From positions 1-51,644 of the forward strand of contig CAIMXQ010000084.1 of the NCBI GenBank assembly GCA_903845465.1: DNA of 51,644 bases, in the 5' to 3' direction. This document shows positions 30,256-39,264 of the stretch, piece by piece. The notes under the pieces were generated by a model that was not told where the DNA came from, ran no database searches, and saw nothing but the letters and a program-made list of their open reading frames with translations. The position numbers were made by a program, and so were the translations under genes. Position 1 is the stretch's first letter. Each line of letters begins with the position of its first letter. Source of the stretch: an uncultured Actinomycetes bacterium. GTDB taxonomy: Bacteria; Actinomycetota; Actinomycetes; Nanopelagicales; Nanopelagicaceae.

Positions 30256-30891
30256 ATGAGTACAGAATCTGCATCTGCAAACAATTCGCGTTCTGATAAA
30301 TCACGACTTCCTCGTGACGAACGTCGCGCAATTCTGCTCGCTGCAGCTCTCGAGGTTTTCACAGCTGCGGGTTATCACTCAGCGGCAATGGATGAAATTG
30401 CAGATCGCGCAAATGTCAGTAAGCCGGTTCTGTACCAACATTTTCCATCTAAGTTAGATCTCTACCTTGCTGTACTCGATCTTCACATCGATTCGCTCGT
30501 CTACGAGATCCAAAAAGCGATTTCTTCTACTCCTGATAACGAACGACGTGTACACGTGACCATTGAGGCTTACTTCAACTTCATTGAGAATGAAGGTGAA
30601 GCATTTCGACTTCTCTTTGAAAGCGATATGAGCGTCGAACCACAAGTTCGCGAAAGACTGAACCGTATGACATATGACTGTGCTGCTGCAGTCTCCGGTG
30701 TGATTTCAAATGACACTGGCCTACCCAAAGAAGCAGCGATGATGCTTGGGGTTGGCTTGATCGGTTATGTGCAAGTGACTGCCCGACATTGGCTCGAACG
30801 AGATAGCAAACTCACACGTCAACAGGCGATGGAACTCGTTGAAAACCTCATGTGGCGAGGAATATCTGGATTTCCCCGTACAGACTCTTAA
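30256..30891 (+). CDS. TetR/AcrR-family transcriptional regulator
   Basis: A 211-aa repressor-type protein. The N-terminal helix-turn-helix (about 17-65) carries the family signature AAGYHSAAMDEIADRANVSKPVLYQHFPSKLDLYLAVLD. The C-terminal ligand domain has LLFESDMSVEPQVRERL and a closing VENLMWRGISG. It corresponds by position to Rv3208 of M. tuberculosis, next to a DUF3107 gene and a DEAD-box helicase. Its targets are unknown; the divergent moeZ or its own promoter are candidates. The first 15 residues are polar and probably disordered. Confidence 0.92.
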   Translation: MSTESASANNSRSDKSRLPRDERRAILLAAALEVFTAAGYHSAAMDEIADRANVSKPVLYQHFPSKLDLYLAVLDLHIDSLVYEIQKAISSTPDNERRVHVTIEAYFNFIENEGEAFRLLFESDMSVEPQVRERLNRMTYDCAAAVSGVISNDTGLPKEAAMMLGVGLIGYVQVTARHWLERDSKLTRQQAMELVENLMWRGISGFPRTDS

Positions 30892-30895
30892 CGAA

Positions 30896-30901
30896 TAAGA
30901 T
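30896..30901 (+). promoter_or_regulatory. -10 element of the DUF3107 gene
   Basis: TAAGAT, six bases before ATG 30908, inside the 16-base spacer after the TetR stop. Confidence 0.45.
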
Positions 30902-30907
30902 AGAGAC

Positions 30908-31159
30908 ATGAGTTCAAAGAAGTCAGAAAAGGCATCAAAGGTTCGTATCTCCATTACCAATGTTGGAAGTGAGCTCTCGTTTGATTGTCCTTCAACTCCT
31001 GCTGAAATCAAGAGCGCTGTAACAGCAGCTCTTTCAGCACAAACACCACTTTCTCTTCAAGATGTACAGGGGCACGAGATTATTGTTCCTTCGGACAAGA
31101 TTGGTTACGTCGAAATTGGCGAGCCAGCTGAACGCCGCGTCGGTTTCGGCGTTGTGTAA
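30908..31159 (+). CDS. DUF3107 family protein
   Basis: An 83-aa protein of an actinobacterial family (TB9.4/Rv3208A type). The core VRISITNVGSELSFDCPSTP, then a short helix (AEIKSAVTAAL), then DVQGHEIIVPSDKIGYVEIGEP and the terminal RRVGFGVV are the family pattern. It is cytosolic by composition and of unknown function. The first ten residues are Lys/Ser-rich. It leads directly into the DEAD-box helicase gene: its TAA is followed at once by GTG, so the helicase probably depends on coupling. Confidence 0.9.
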   Translation: MSSKKSEKASKVRISITNVGSELSFDCPSTPAEIKSAVTAALSAQTPLSLQDVQGHEIIVPSDKIGYVEIGEPAERRVGFGVV

Positions 31160-32509
31160 GTGAGTCTGACTTTCGCAGATCTTCCTCTTCGTAAGGAAAC
31201 AATCGCAGCTCTTGCAGAACATGGCTTCACATCACCATTTCCTATCCAGGAGATGGTGATGCCTATTGCATTGGCAGATGGCGATGTCATCGGCCAAGCA
31301 AAGACAGGAACAGGTAAGACTCTCGCATTTGGCATTCCCGTCATTGAACGTGTTATTGCACCAAATGATTCAGATTGGGATCAGCTTCCAAATCAAGGTA
31401 AGCCACAGGTACTAGTCGTTGTTCCAACGCGCGAACTATGTGTACAGGTCACTAAAGATATTGAAGAACTCTCCTTTAATCGTGGAATTCGTACGCTCGC
31501 TGTCTACGGTGGTCGAGCATTTGAGCCACAGATCGAAGCTCTGCAAAGCGGTGTAGAAATCGTTGTCGGAACTCCCGGTCGTCTTCTCGATCTCTATCGC
31601 CAGGGACAGCTCACACTCAAGTTTGTTTCTCGCGTAGTACTCGATGAAGCAGATGAGATGCTCGATCTCGGTTTCTTGCCAGATGTAGAAAAGATATTTA
31701 CCAGCACACCTGCAAGACAGCAGACGATGCTCTTCTCGGCAACTATGCCTGGTGACATCATCGCTCTTGCTCGCCGCTTTATGAATCAGCCAGTACATAT
31801 TCGTACTCAAGATAATGAAGATGAAGGCGCTGTTGTCTCTCGAATCGAACAATTTGTTGTGCGCGCACATGCCATGGATAAGATTGAAATGTTGGCACGT
31901 ATTCTTCAAGCAAACGGCCGCGGACCAACAATTGTTTTCTGCCGTACAAAGCGCACGGCACAAAAGACTTCTGATGACCTCGCAGAACGCGGTTTCCGCG
32001 CTGCCACGATTCATGGAGATCTGGGTCAATCAGCTCGCGAAAAGGCTCTCAACGACTTTAAGGCAGGCAAATCCGATGTCCTCATTGCAACCGATGTTGC
32101 AGCACGCGGTATCGATATCGATGGAATTACTCACGTTATTAACTATCAATGCCCAGAAGATGAGAAAACATATGTGCACCGCATCGGACGTACCGCGCGT
32201 GCGGGAGCACATGGAATCGCAGTCACATTTGTTGATTGGGATGATCTTGCACGGTGGAAGATGATCGATACGGCGCTCGTTCTAGGTCTCCCAGAACCAG
32301 TAGAAACGTATTCATCTTCTGAGCATCTCTTTGAAATGCTCAATATCCCAGCAGGTTCAACTGGTCGCATGACAAAGCAGAAAGCACCTCAGGAAGGCAA
32401 GATTGATAGCCCTCAGAAGGTGAAAACTGCTTCGCCTAAGAAAATTGAAAAATCTACTGAACCTCGCGCAAAGCGCGAACGTACTCGTACTAAGCGCATT
32501 ACAAGTTAA
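31160..32509 (+). CDS. DEAD-box ATP-dependent RNA helicase (RhlE-like)
   Basis: A 449-aa helicase with the complete motif set: Q motif (FTSPFPIQ), motif I AKTGTGKT, PTRELCVQV, TPGRLLD, VLDEADEMLDLGF, SAT, ATDVAARGIDID and HRIGRTARAGAHG. After the RecA-like core (about 1-370) comes a short linker and a Lys/Pro/Thr-rich basic tail (about 400-449), typical of RhlE-type unwinding enzymes acting in rRNA maturation or mRNA decay. It corresponds to Rv3211 by position. The start is GTG 31160, immediately after the DUF3107 stop. The TAA overlaps the marC stop in TTAA. Confidence 0.95.
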   Translation: MSLTFADLPLRKETIAALAEHGFTSPFPIQEMVMPIALADGDVIGQAKTGTGKTLAFGIPVIERVIAPNDSDWDQLPNQGKPQVLVVVPTRELCVQVTKDIEELSFNRGIRTLAVYGGRAFEPQIEALQSGVEIVVGTPGRLLDLYRQGQLTLKFVSRVVLDEADEMLDLGFLPDVEKIFTSTPARQQTMLFSATMPGDIIALARRFMNQPVHIRTQDNEDEGAVVSRIEQFVVRAHAMDKIEMLARILQANGRGPTIVFCRTKRTAQKTSDDLAERGFRAATIHGDLGQSAREKALNDFKAGKSDVLIATDVAARGIDIDGITHVINYQCPEDEKTYVHRIGRTARAGAHGIAVTFVDWDDLARWKMIDTALVLGLPEPVETYSSSEHLFEMLNIPAGSTGRMTKQKAPQEGKIDSPQKVKTASPKKIEKSTEPRAKRERTRTKRITS

Positions 32510-33117
32510 TTTGCTGCAAATACCTTAATCGCATTTGCCAACATCTGTACCGCAATTGCTGCAAGCAGCAATCCTGCAATGCTCGCCAATAAGGTGACGC
32601 CAGATTCTTTAATTATCGTGACAATCTTTGTCGAAGCCATCAACACTGTGCCGATAATGAGGTGGACAGCCAATATGGCAATCACAAGCCCAATAATCTG
32701 CGCATGGGTATCTGCCTTCTGCACATAAATCATGGTTGCAACGATTGCACCGGGACCGGCAAGAAGTGGAGTTCCGAGCGGAACCATGCCGATATTTTCA
32801 CTCGAACTTTCAGTCCCTGCATTCTTATTTCCAGTGAGTAGTTGCAGAGCAACATAGAGAAGTAAAAGTCCACCAGCAGCTTGTAGAGCTTCGATTGAGA
32901 CATTCATGTAATTCAGAATTAAACGTCCAAAGATTGCAAAGCTTGCGATGACAAAGAGTGAAACTCCAGCCGCCTGCCAAGCAAGACGTACTCGTTCGCG
33001 CTGTGGCTTATTTCCTACAAGCCCTAAAAAGATTGGGGTCGCACCGGGAGGATCCATGATCACAAAGAGAGTGACAAAAGCCTGCGTAGCAAAGGTAACT
33101 GCTCCTAATGAATTCAC
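32506..33117 (-). CDS. MarC family integral membrane protein
   Basis: A 203-aa, six-helix protein of the MarC/UPF0056 family, of uncertain function (once linked to multiple antibiotic resistance, now considered a possible small-molecule transporter). The core pattern FVTLFVIMDPPGATPIFLGLV near residues 14-34, GRLILNYMNVSIEALQAAGGLLLL and MVPLGTPLLAGPGAIVATMIY are all seen. The GTG start overlaps the TGA of the PHP gene (GTGA). The stop overlaps the helicase stop. Confidence 0.93.
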   Translation of the reverse strand: MNSLGAVTFATQAFVTLFVIMDPPGATPIFLGLVGNKPQRERVRLAWQAAGVSLFVIASFAIFGRLILNYMNVSIEALQAAGGLLLLYVALQLLTGNKNAGTESSSENIGMVPLGTPLLAGPGAIVATMIYVQKADTHAQIIGLVIAILAVHLIIGTVLMASTKIVTIIKESGVTLLASIAGLLLAAIAVQMLANAIKVFAAN

Positions 33118-33959
33118 TGTGTAACGACCCTTCGTTGATTCGCTTCAGACTCTAGCCGAAGCCATTCTCTCTTATCGGTGACATTTTCTGCTAACCCATT
33201 GAGCTTTCCTGTGCCGTGATAATCACTTGCTCCAGTAATGACGAGGTTGAGCTCGCGTGCAATTGCGAGCAGAGACGCTTGTTCTTCTGCGTTTTGGTCT
33301 CGATGATGCACCTCGATTCCATTAAGGCCGGCAGCAACGAGATCGGCAAATGATGATGCATCAAGTACCTGACCTCGTCGTGATGCAAATGGGTGAGCAA
33401 TCACCGCTACTCCCCCTGCGCTACGAATCGTCTTAATTGCATCGACAGGAGTAGGAGCGGCATGAGTGACGTAATATTTTGAACCATTATTAAGAAGATT
33501 GAGAAATGCTTCATCGCGAGAAGCAACTACGCCATTAGCAACAAGTGCATCCGCAAGATGAGGACGTCCAAGGGTTGCTCCTTCAGGCATTGCCTTATAG
33601 ACATCATCGAGTGAAATCTGAATTCCATCAGCTTGGAGAAGTTCGACCATGGTGCGCATACGTGGGATGCGAGTATCGCGAGAATCAGAGAGAAGTTGTT
33701 GAATGGCGCGATCTTCTCCATCAAATAAGAGCCCCAGCATATGAACGCTTATCCCATCATGAGTAAGACAGGAAATCTCTGCACCTAGTACTAATTCAAT
33801 CTGCGGTTGAATTGCAGTGATGGCTTCACCCCACCCAGCTGTTGAATCATGGTCAGTGATAGCAAGTGTTGTGATACCTGCAGCTAGTGCCTTCTTGACT
33901 AGTGCGAAGGGTGTATCTGTGCCATCGCTACATGTTGTGTGAGTATGCAGGTCAATCAT
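33114..33959 (-). CDS. PHP domain phosphoesterase (RNase AM/TrpH-like)
   Basis: A 281-aa metal-dependent phosphoesterase. PHP metal motifs are seen: MIDLHTHTTCSDGTD at the N-terminus, AITDHDSTAGW, LGAEISC, and near the end VIAHPFASRR, GIEVHHRDQ and ITGASDYHGTGK. E. coli YciV of this family removes 3'-phosphates from 3',5'-bisphosphates and trims RNA 5' ends. No polymerase domain is attached. ATG 33959 overlaps the EamA stop (ATGA), and the stop overlaps marC, so EamA-PHP-marC form one coupled operon. Confidence 0.93.
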   Translation of the reverse strand: MIDLHTHTTCSDGTDTPFALVKKALAAGITTLAITDHDSTAGWGEAITAIQPQIELVLGAEISCLTHDGISVHMLGLLFDGEDRAIQQLLSDSRDTRIPRMRTMVELLQADGIQISLDDVYKAMPEGATLGRPHLADALVANGVVASRDEAFLNLLNNGSKYYVTHAAPTPVDAIKTIRSAGGVAVIAHPFASRRGQVLDASSFADLVAAGLNGIEVHHRDQNAEEQASLLAIARELNLVITGASDYHGTGKLNGLAENVTDKREWLRLESEANQRRVVTQ

Positions 33960-34867
33960 TCTTCAACCATCGCAGTTTGAGGGCGAGTACGTAATACAAC
34001 AAGAATACATCCGAGCAGAATCAAAATTACTCCAGGAATTATTGACAGCGTTGGTTGCTTTCCTATTTTAAATAGAAGAGAAAGCAAAGCTGCTACTGGA
34101 ACTTCAAAGAAGACAATCATGGATACAACGGCCGGTGATACTCGCTTCAACGTCAGATTAAACATCGTATGTCCCAATATCTGTGCCCCGAGTATGAGAG
34201 CGAGCAAGATCCACCACTGTCGAGCGACGAAGTGAATAATTTCAGAGCCTGTTAACAAGGCCATGGGAAGTGCAGTGATAGCGCATACGAAATAACAGAT
34301 AGTTGTGTATGAAGTAGTTTCAAGAGTTTTCTGGGCACGAGATCCAATCAACATATAGGCCGCCGCAAGTGCGCCCGAGATTAGTGCTGATAGATCGCCT
34401 AAAAATGAACGGCGGTCAAGGCGAAGATCAATTCCTGTAACAAGTAGTACTCCAGTGAAACTTATGAGCATTCCAAACCACGCCTTGGTAGGAATATGTC
34501 CGCCAGTGAGTTTGACAAATAAGGCTGCAAATATCGGTTGTGTAGCAACAATTGCAGTTCCAGCAGTCACACTTGTCATTCGCATTGAAATAAAGAAGCC
34601 AACGAAGTGCACCGCTAATACAACGCCAGCAAGGATTGCCCACCTGACTCCGGTGCGATGCAATGTATGGCGAAGTGCAAAGGGAAGCGTGACAAGTGAT
34701 CCACCAAGATTTCTCCAGAAGATCAGGGTTGGAACTGGCATTGAGCTGATTGCTATCAATGGGCCAGATGAACCAATTCCGAATATTCCAATAATTAAGC
34801 GGATGAGGTCGGGTCTTGCGGGCAGTTCCGTATGATTTTCAACGGTTCTATTCTGCGGCGAGGACAT
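33956..34867 (-). CDS. EamA/DMT-family transporter
   Basis: A 303-aa protein with ten predicted helices in two repeats of five, the EamA drug/metabolite transporter layout. Characteristic patterns are IFGIGSSGPLIAISSMPVPTLIFWRNLGGS near the start, TSVTAGTAIVATQPIFAALF in repeat one and RVSPAVVSMIVFFEVPVAALLSLL in repeat two. The substrate cannot be read from sequence. TAGGTT lies six bases before the ATG, in a 41-base spacer divergent from the MgtE-N gene. Confidence 0.9.
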   Translation of the reverse strand: MSSPQNRTVENHTELPARPDLIRLIIGIFGIGSSGPLIAISSMPVPTLIFWRNLGGSLVTLPFALRHTLHRTGVRWAILAGVVLAVHFVGFFISMRMTSVTAGTAIVATQPIFAALFVKLTGGHIPTKAWFGMLISFTGVLLVTGIDLRLDRRSFLGDLSALISGALAAAYMLIGSRAQKTLETTSYTTICYFVCAITALPMALLTGSEIIHFVARQWWILLALILGAQILGHTMFNLTLKRVSPAVVSMIVFFEVPVAALLSLLFKIGKQPTLSIIPGVILILLGCILVVLRTRPQTAMVEE

Positions 34868-34873
34868 TAGGCA

Positions 34874-34879
34874 AACCTA
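34874..34879 (-). promoter_or_regulatory. -10 element of the EamA-PHP-marC operon
   Basis: TAGGTT on the minus strand, six bases before ATG 34867. Confidence 0.45.
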
Positions 34880-34896
34880 GCCGATAGCCCACACGT

Positions 34897-34902
34897 TACT
34901 CT
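34897..34902 (+). promoter_or_regulatory. -10 element of the MgtE-N/CBS gene
   Basis: TACTCT, six bases before ATG 34909. It lies 17 bases from the opposing hexamer at 34874-34879. Confidence 0.45.
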
Positions 34903-34908
34903 TATCCC

Positions 34909-36222
34909 ATGAGCGGAAATAACATCAATCGCATATTTCTCGCCCGTCTTGCTGGCACTGCGGTCTTTGACCCAAATGGGGATCCCGTCGGCAAGGTGCG
35001 CGACGCTGTCGCGACCCTTCGTTCTAATAATCAATCACCACGCGTTCTCGGACTTGTCGTAGAAGTTCCATTGCGTCGTCGCGTCTTTGTGCCTATCACG
35101 CGTGTCACATCTATCGAATCCGGAACAGTTGTCATTACAGGGCTACTTAATATGCGTCGCTTTGAACCGCGCGCAGGAGAGATGTTGGTCCTTGGTGATC
35201 TACTCGATCGCACAATTTCACTCGTTGACAATAACGAAGATGTACTCGTTGAAGATATGGCGATGGAACAGAATCGCACTGGAGATTGGCTCATTAATCG
35301 AGTCCACATTATGCGCAGAGGTCGTGGGCTCCGTCGTAAAGGCGCAACATCAACGGTCGCCTGGGAAGAAGTAACCGGTTTTGCTCACCACGAAACTAAC
35401 CAAGGTGTAAGCAATCTACTTTCAACTCTGAGCAATCTTCGTGCAGCAGACCTTGCAGCTGTAATTCAAGATCTTGCACCCAAGCGTCGCGTGGAAGTTG
35501 CTCGGGCTCTCGATGATGAACGACTTGCAGATGTACTTGAAGAAATGGATGAATCAGAGCGAGTAGCGCTGATGGCAGAGCTCGAAGGTGAGCGAGCCGC
35601 AGATATTCTCGAAGAGATGGATCCAGATGATGCTGCCGACTTACTTCGCGAAATTGGTGAAGAGCGAGCTCAAGAACTTATTGGTTTAATGGATCCTGAA
35701 GATGCCGAAGATGTTCTCCGCCTGATGACATATGAAGATTATTCAGCTGGCGGAATGATGACGACCGAACCGATTGTGATGTCTGCCGATTACACCGTTG
35801 CAGATGCACTTGCTGCAGTGCGACAGAGTGAAATATCGCCTGCGCTTGCATCACAAGTTTTTATCGCTCGCCAGCCACTTGAGACCCCAACTGGGCGCTT
35901 TATTGGAATGGTTCACTATCAACGACTTTTACGTGAGCCACCTTCAACGCTCTTAGGCTCTATCGTCGATACAAATACGCAGGGAGTTAATCCCGACGCA
36001 TCCTTACATGCTGTTTCGTCATACTTAGCTAGCTATAACTTGCTTTCGTTACCTGTTATCGATGCGAATGACCGTCTATTGGGCGCAGTCACTGTCGATG
36101 ACGTGCTGGATCACTTGTTGCCTACCAACTGGCGTCACGACCATAGAGATTCTGCTGCAACAACGAAGGCAACTACTGCTGCTCTCGAGAGCATCGATAC
36201 AAATTTCACCGAGGAGGTGTAA
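34909..36222 (+). CDS. Soluble MgtE-N/CBS domain protein with PRC-barrel-like N-terminus
   Basis: A 437-aa protein. The first 160 residues contain two PRC-barrel-like segments (DPNGDPVGKVRDAV and a second around 95-155). The MgtE_N helical superdomain follows (about 170-280) with repeated LADVLEEMDESERVALMAELE-type units. A CBS pair then spans about 285-410 (MMTTEPIVMSADYTVADALAAVR; LLSLPVIDANDRLLGAVTVDDVLDHLL). The membrane channel domain of true MgtE magnesium transporters is missing. It is probably a regulatory sensor of Mg2+ or nucleotides, perhaps acting with the adjacent DUF1003 membrane protein two bases downstream. Confidence 0.9.
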   Translation: MSGNNINRIFLARLAGTAVFDPNGDPVGKVRDAVATLRSNNQSPRVLGLVVEVPLRRRVFVPITRVTSIESGTVVITGLLNMRRFEPRAGEMLVLGDLLDRTISLVDNNEDVLVEDMAMEQNRTGDWLINRVHIMRRGRGLRRKGATSTVAWEEVTGFAHHETNQGVSNLLSTLSNLRAADLAAVIQDLAPKRRVEVARALDDERLADVLEEMDESERVALMAELEGERAADILEEMDPDDAADLLREIGEERAQELIGLMDPEDAEDVLRLMTYEDYSAGGMMTTEPIVMSADYTVADALAAVRQSEISPALASQVFIARQPLETPTGRFIGMVHYQRLLREPPSTLLGSIVDTNTQGVNPDASLHAVSSYLASYNLLSLPVIDANDRLLGAVTVDDVLDHLLPTNWRHDHRDSAATTKATTAALESIDTNFTEEV

Positions 36223-36224
36223 CG

Positions 36225-36719
36225 ATGGCACGCAACTACGGATTAGATACACCTCGCGAGACACGTCGTTCGCTTCGAGGAAATATTGACCCAGAAACTT
36301 TTGGTCGGCTATCTGAGCGCTTCGCTCGCTTCTTAGGAACTGCGCGATTCTTGGTTTATATGACTGCCTTTGTAGTGAGCTGGGTTCTCTGGAATTCGCT
36401 TGCTCCACGATCAATTAGATTTGATGAATATCCATTTATCTTTCTTACTCTCATACTTTCACTTCAGGCATCGTACGCTGCGCCTCTGATCTTGCTTGCG
36501 CAGAATCGACAGGCCGACCGCGATCGTATTGCGCTCAATGAAGACCGTGCTCAGAATGCTCGCAGCATTGCAGACACTGAGTACCTCACTCGCGAGCTTG
36601 CTAGTTTGCGTATTGCACTAGGTGACGTTGCAACTCGAGATTACCTACGTAATGAACTTGGCGATCTTGCTAAAGAGATTGTTGAAGAGTTACGCAAGCC
36701 CGAGTCTGACGCCAAGTAA
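36225..36719 (+). CDS. DUF1003 family membrane protein
   Basis: A 164-aa protein. A basic N-terminus is followed by two transmembrane helices (about 42-60 and 69-89) joined by NSLAPRSIRFDEYPFIFL, then the motif QNRQADRDRIALNEDRAQN and a long helical, charged C-terminal tail likely to form a coiled coil. This is the DUF1003 pattern; function unknown. It has the best ribosome-binding site in the window (GGAGGTG, six bases before ATG), placed in the last codons of the MgtE-N gene. The 3' end overlaps the mrp gene on the other strand by 30 bases. Confidence 0.92.
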   Translation: MARNYGLDTPRETRRSLRGNIDPETFGRLSERFARFLGTARFLVYMTAFVVSWVLWNSLAPRSIRFDEYPFIFLTLILSLQASYAAPLILLAQNRQADRDRIALNEDRAQNARSIADTEYLTRELASLRIALGDVATRDYLRNELGDLAKEIVEELRKPESDAK

Positions 36720-37808
36720 AGATTTCTCGCGCACGATAAGCGATGAAACAATTGCATTGATGGCTTGAGCGCTGGGACTATCTGGCGCCGAGATAACTAC
36801 AGGCGCGCCTGCATCTCCACCTTCACGAAGTTCTGGGCTAAATGGAATCTTTCCGAGCAAAGGAACATCTGCGCCAATAAGTTGCGTCAATCGACGAGAT
36901 GTCTCTTCTCCCCCACCTTCGCCAAAGAGTGAAGTCAGTTCGCCGCACTTTTGACATGGGTAGGCAGACATATTTTCAATAACGCCGATAACACGTTGGT
37001 GAATTTGGTGTGCGATTCTTCCTGCACGTTCTGCAACTTCGGCTGCTGCGATCTGTGGCGTGGTGACCACAATTATTTCTGACGATGGGACAAGTTGTCC
37101 GAGAGATATTGCGAGGTCACCTGTACCTGGCGGTAGATCGATATAGAGAATATCCAGATCTCCCCAGTATGCATCGGAGAGAAGTTGTTCAAGCACACGA
37201 TGGAGCAAAGGTCCACGATAGGCAATTGCATCTGATCGCTCTGGCTTAAACATCTCCATAGAGACGGTCTTGACTCCAAAAGATTCGAGCGGAATAAACA
37301 TTTGATCGATCGCTGTTGGACGTTGTCCAATCAAGCCCATGAGGCGAGGAATTGAGTGTCCGTATACATCTGCATCGAGAATTCCTACTCGTAACCCCAT
37401 TGCTGCGGAGGCAACAGCAAGGTTTGCAGTGAGCGAAGATTTTCCGACTCCACCTTTACCTGATGCAACACCGATTACTCGAGTCAGCGAATCTTTCTGG
37501 GCAAATGAGATGAAACTCTCGCGACCATTGCGAAGTAACTTCTTTATATTTGCGCGCTGCTCTTCATCCATAACGCCAAAGGTCAGATCGACAGAATTAA
37601 CTCCTTCAACGGCGGTCACTGCCGTTTCAATATCGCGCTGAAGTCGATCGCGCATAGGACAACCCGAAATCGTAAGCAGGATCTCGAGCTTGGCAATATC
37701 TCCGACAATCTCGACAGATTTAACCATTCCAAGCTCGGGAAGTGCGCGATGGAGTTCGGGATCTTGAACAGTCGCTAACGCTGCATGTACGGAATCAAGC
37801 GTTGTCAT
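36690..37808 (-). CDS. Mrp/NBP35-type iron-sulfur cluster carrier ATPase
   Basis: A 372-aa P-loop protein. An N-terminal DUF59/MIP18-like domain (about 4-80: VQDPELHRALPELGMV) is fused to the Mrp ATPase. Walker A with the signature lysine is at about 115-124 (SGKGGVGKSS). YIDLPPGTGD is the switch region, and the CxxC that holds a bridging cluster is in YPCQKCGE. It delivers Fe-S clusters to apo-proteins, which suits a genome with two WhiB proteins and FdxA. The ATG overlaps the tatB-like stop (ATGA). Confidence 0.93.
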   Translation of the reverse strand: MTTLDSVHAALATVQDPELHRALPELGMVKSVEIVGDIAKLEILLTISGCPMRDRLQRDIETAVTAVEGVNSVDLTFGVMDEEQRANIKKLLRNGRESFISFAQKDSLTRVIGVASGKGGVGKSSLTANLAVASAAMGLRVGILDADVYGHSIPRLMGLIGQRPTAIDQMFIPLESFGVKTVSMEMFKPERSDAIAYRGPLLHRVLEQLLSDAYWGDLDILYIDLPPGTGDLAISLGQLVPSSEIIVVTTPQIAAAEVAERAGRIAHQIHQRVIGVIENMSAYPCQKCGELTSLFGEGGGEETSRRLTQLIGADVPLLGKIPFSPELREGGDAGAPVVISAPDSPSAQAINAIVSSLIVREKSLLGVRLGLA

Positions 37809-38110
37809 AGAAGGTCTGGATCAATTTTACTTGTGGTGCTCGCAACGCTCTTAGGTTTTTCATCATCGAGCACATTGGCTAGCTGTTTCTGTATAAAAGT
37901 CTTTGGATTTAGATCTGTTGGCTTGAGATCTTCAAAACCTGGGCCAAGATTTTCTTTCAAATCGTTAGTTGCATTTGTTGCCATCTCGCGAATTCGCTTA
38001 ATGAATTTAGCTGCTTCAACTGCAAAGGTCGGTAACTTATCTGGTCCGATAAGAATCATCGCAAGAACTGCAAGGCCAATAATTTCACCGGCGCCAAAAT
38101 CGAAGAACAT
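37805..38110 (-). CDS. tatB: Sec-independent translocase subunit TatB-like
   Basis: A 101-aa protein with a short periplasmic start (MFFDFGAGE), one membrane helix (about 8-25), the Gly-Pro hinge in ILIGPDKLP and an amphipathic helix (VEAAKFIKRIREMATNATNDLKENL). A charged, unstructured tail follows. The start of the helix (FGAGEIIGLAVLAMILIGP) fits TatB better than TatA, as does location between htrA and mrp, the same order as Rv1223-Rv1224-Rv1229c. It would recruit twin-arginine substrates with TatC, which is not in the window. Confidence 0.88.
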   Translation of the reverse strand: MFFDFGAGEIIGLAVLAMILIGPDKLPTFAVEAAKFIKRIREMATNATNDLKENLGPGFEDLKPTDLNPKTFIQKQLANVLDDEKPKSVASTTSKIDPDLL

Positions 38111-38130
38111 AGTGGGTGAACCTTACCCTG

Positions 38131-39252
38131 CTACTTCGATGCCGCAAGTGTCAGAGAAACTGATCCAATAGTAGAACCACGCTTGTATGTCACTGAAACT
38201 GTATCTCCCACGCTATGGGCGCGGACAGCCACAATGAGTTCTTCGGGCGATGTAATTGCACGTCCATCTACCTCTGTGATGATGTCACCAGATTTAAGTC
38301 CAGCTTTTGCTGCTGGTCCACCTGGCATGATCGCCTTGGCATTCTTTGCAATGAGTGCGCCATCGCCCGAGTAATTCATATCAACTGAGATACCCATAAC
38401 TGGATATGTAGCTTTGCCATTCTTTATGAGTTGGTCAGCAGTCTTGCGTGCCTGATTTATAGGAATCGCAAAGCCAAGTCCGATAGAGCCAGATTGAGAA
38501 CCCAAACTTGCACCTAGAGATGCAATTGCTGAGTTAACGCCGATTACTGAACCTGTTGCATCGACAAGCGGTCCTCCAGAATTTCCAGGATTAATTGCTG
38601 CATCAGTCTGAAGTGCGTTGATAAAGGAGTTATCGGTATTGGATTCTCCCGCTGTAACAGCGCGATTCTTGGCGCTGATGATGCCAAGTGTGACGGTGCC
38701 TGATAATCCAAGTGGTGAACCAATTGCAATAACAGAGTCGCCGACTGCGACCTTATCGCTATCTCCGAATTGCAGAGCTTTGAGCGTTGCTCCGGTAATT
38801 TTAAGAACCGCTAAATCATATGCGCTATCGCGGCCGACAACCTTTGCAGGATATGAGGTACCGTCGTTGAGTTGCACTGTGATACTTCCACCGCTGGTTA
38901 CAGATGCAGCAATCACATGGTTATTGGTCAAGATATATCCACTGCTATCGATAACAAATCCGGACCCCGTTGCGCCGCCATCTTTCGATTGCGCATCAAT
39001 CGATACAACGGAAGGGAGAACTCGTTGAGCAATTTCAGCAACCGATCCAGCTGGACGTTCGATTGCCGATGTAGATCGAACAAGACGTACTGAGTGTCCG
39101 AAGAGCGAGCCGGTCGATGAAGCACCAATAGTTCCGGCAACTATTCCTACAACTATTGCAATGAGGAGCGCGTTCTTTACTGTGATGTTTCGACCGAGCC
39201 CAGATTTGCTAGGAGGTTCCCACCAAGGACCGTTATTGAAGTTCGTGCTCAT
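38131..39252 (-). CDS. HtrA/DegP-like trypsin-type serine protease with PDZ domain
   Basis: A 373-aa membrane-anchored protease of envelope quality control. A short cytoplasmic, Asn/Trp/Pro-rich N-terminus precedes a membrane helix (about 27-46). The catalytic triad is His112 (LTNNHVIAA), Asp146 (YDLAVLKI) and Ser225 (NPGNSGGPLVD), and one PDZ domain (about 285-370) contains GLKSGDIITEVDGRAI. It is smaller than mycobacterial HtrA because the cytosolic region is short. It lies 12 bases after the O-methyltransferase stop. CAGAAT six bases before the ATG may be a separate weak -10. No sigE/rseA genes are next to it. Confidence 0.95.
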   Translation of the reverse strand: MSTNFNNGPWWEPPSKSGLGRNITVKNALLIAIVVGIVAGTIGASSTGSLFGHSVRLVRSTSAIERPAGSVAEIAQRVLPSVVSIDAQSKDGGATGSGFVIDSSGYILTNNHVIAASVTSGGSITVQLNDGTSYPAKVVGRDSAYDLAVLKITGATLKALQFGDSDKVAVGDSVIAIGSPLGLSGTVTLGIISAKNRAVTAGESNTDNSFINALQTDAAINPGNSGGPLVDATGSVIGVNSAIASLGASLGSQSGSIGLGFAIPINQARKTADQLIKNGKATYPVMGISVDMNYSGDGALIAKNAKAIMPGGPAAKAGLKSGDIITEVDGRAITSPEELIVAVRAHSVGDTVSVTYKRGSTIGSVSLTLAASK

Positions 39253-39264
39253 GTAAGTATTCTG

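Noticed and set aside
32506..34867. marC as an antibiotic-resistance determinant
   Set aside because: MarC is not part of the resistance mechanism in E. coli by later work, and no resistance context is seen.
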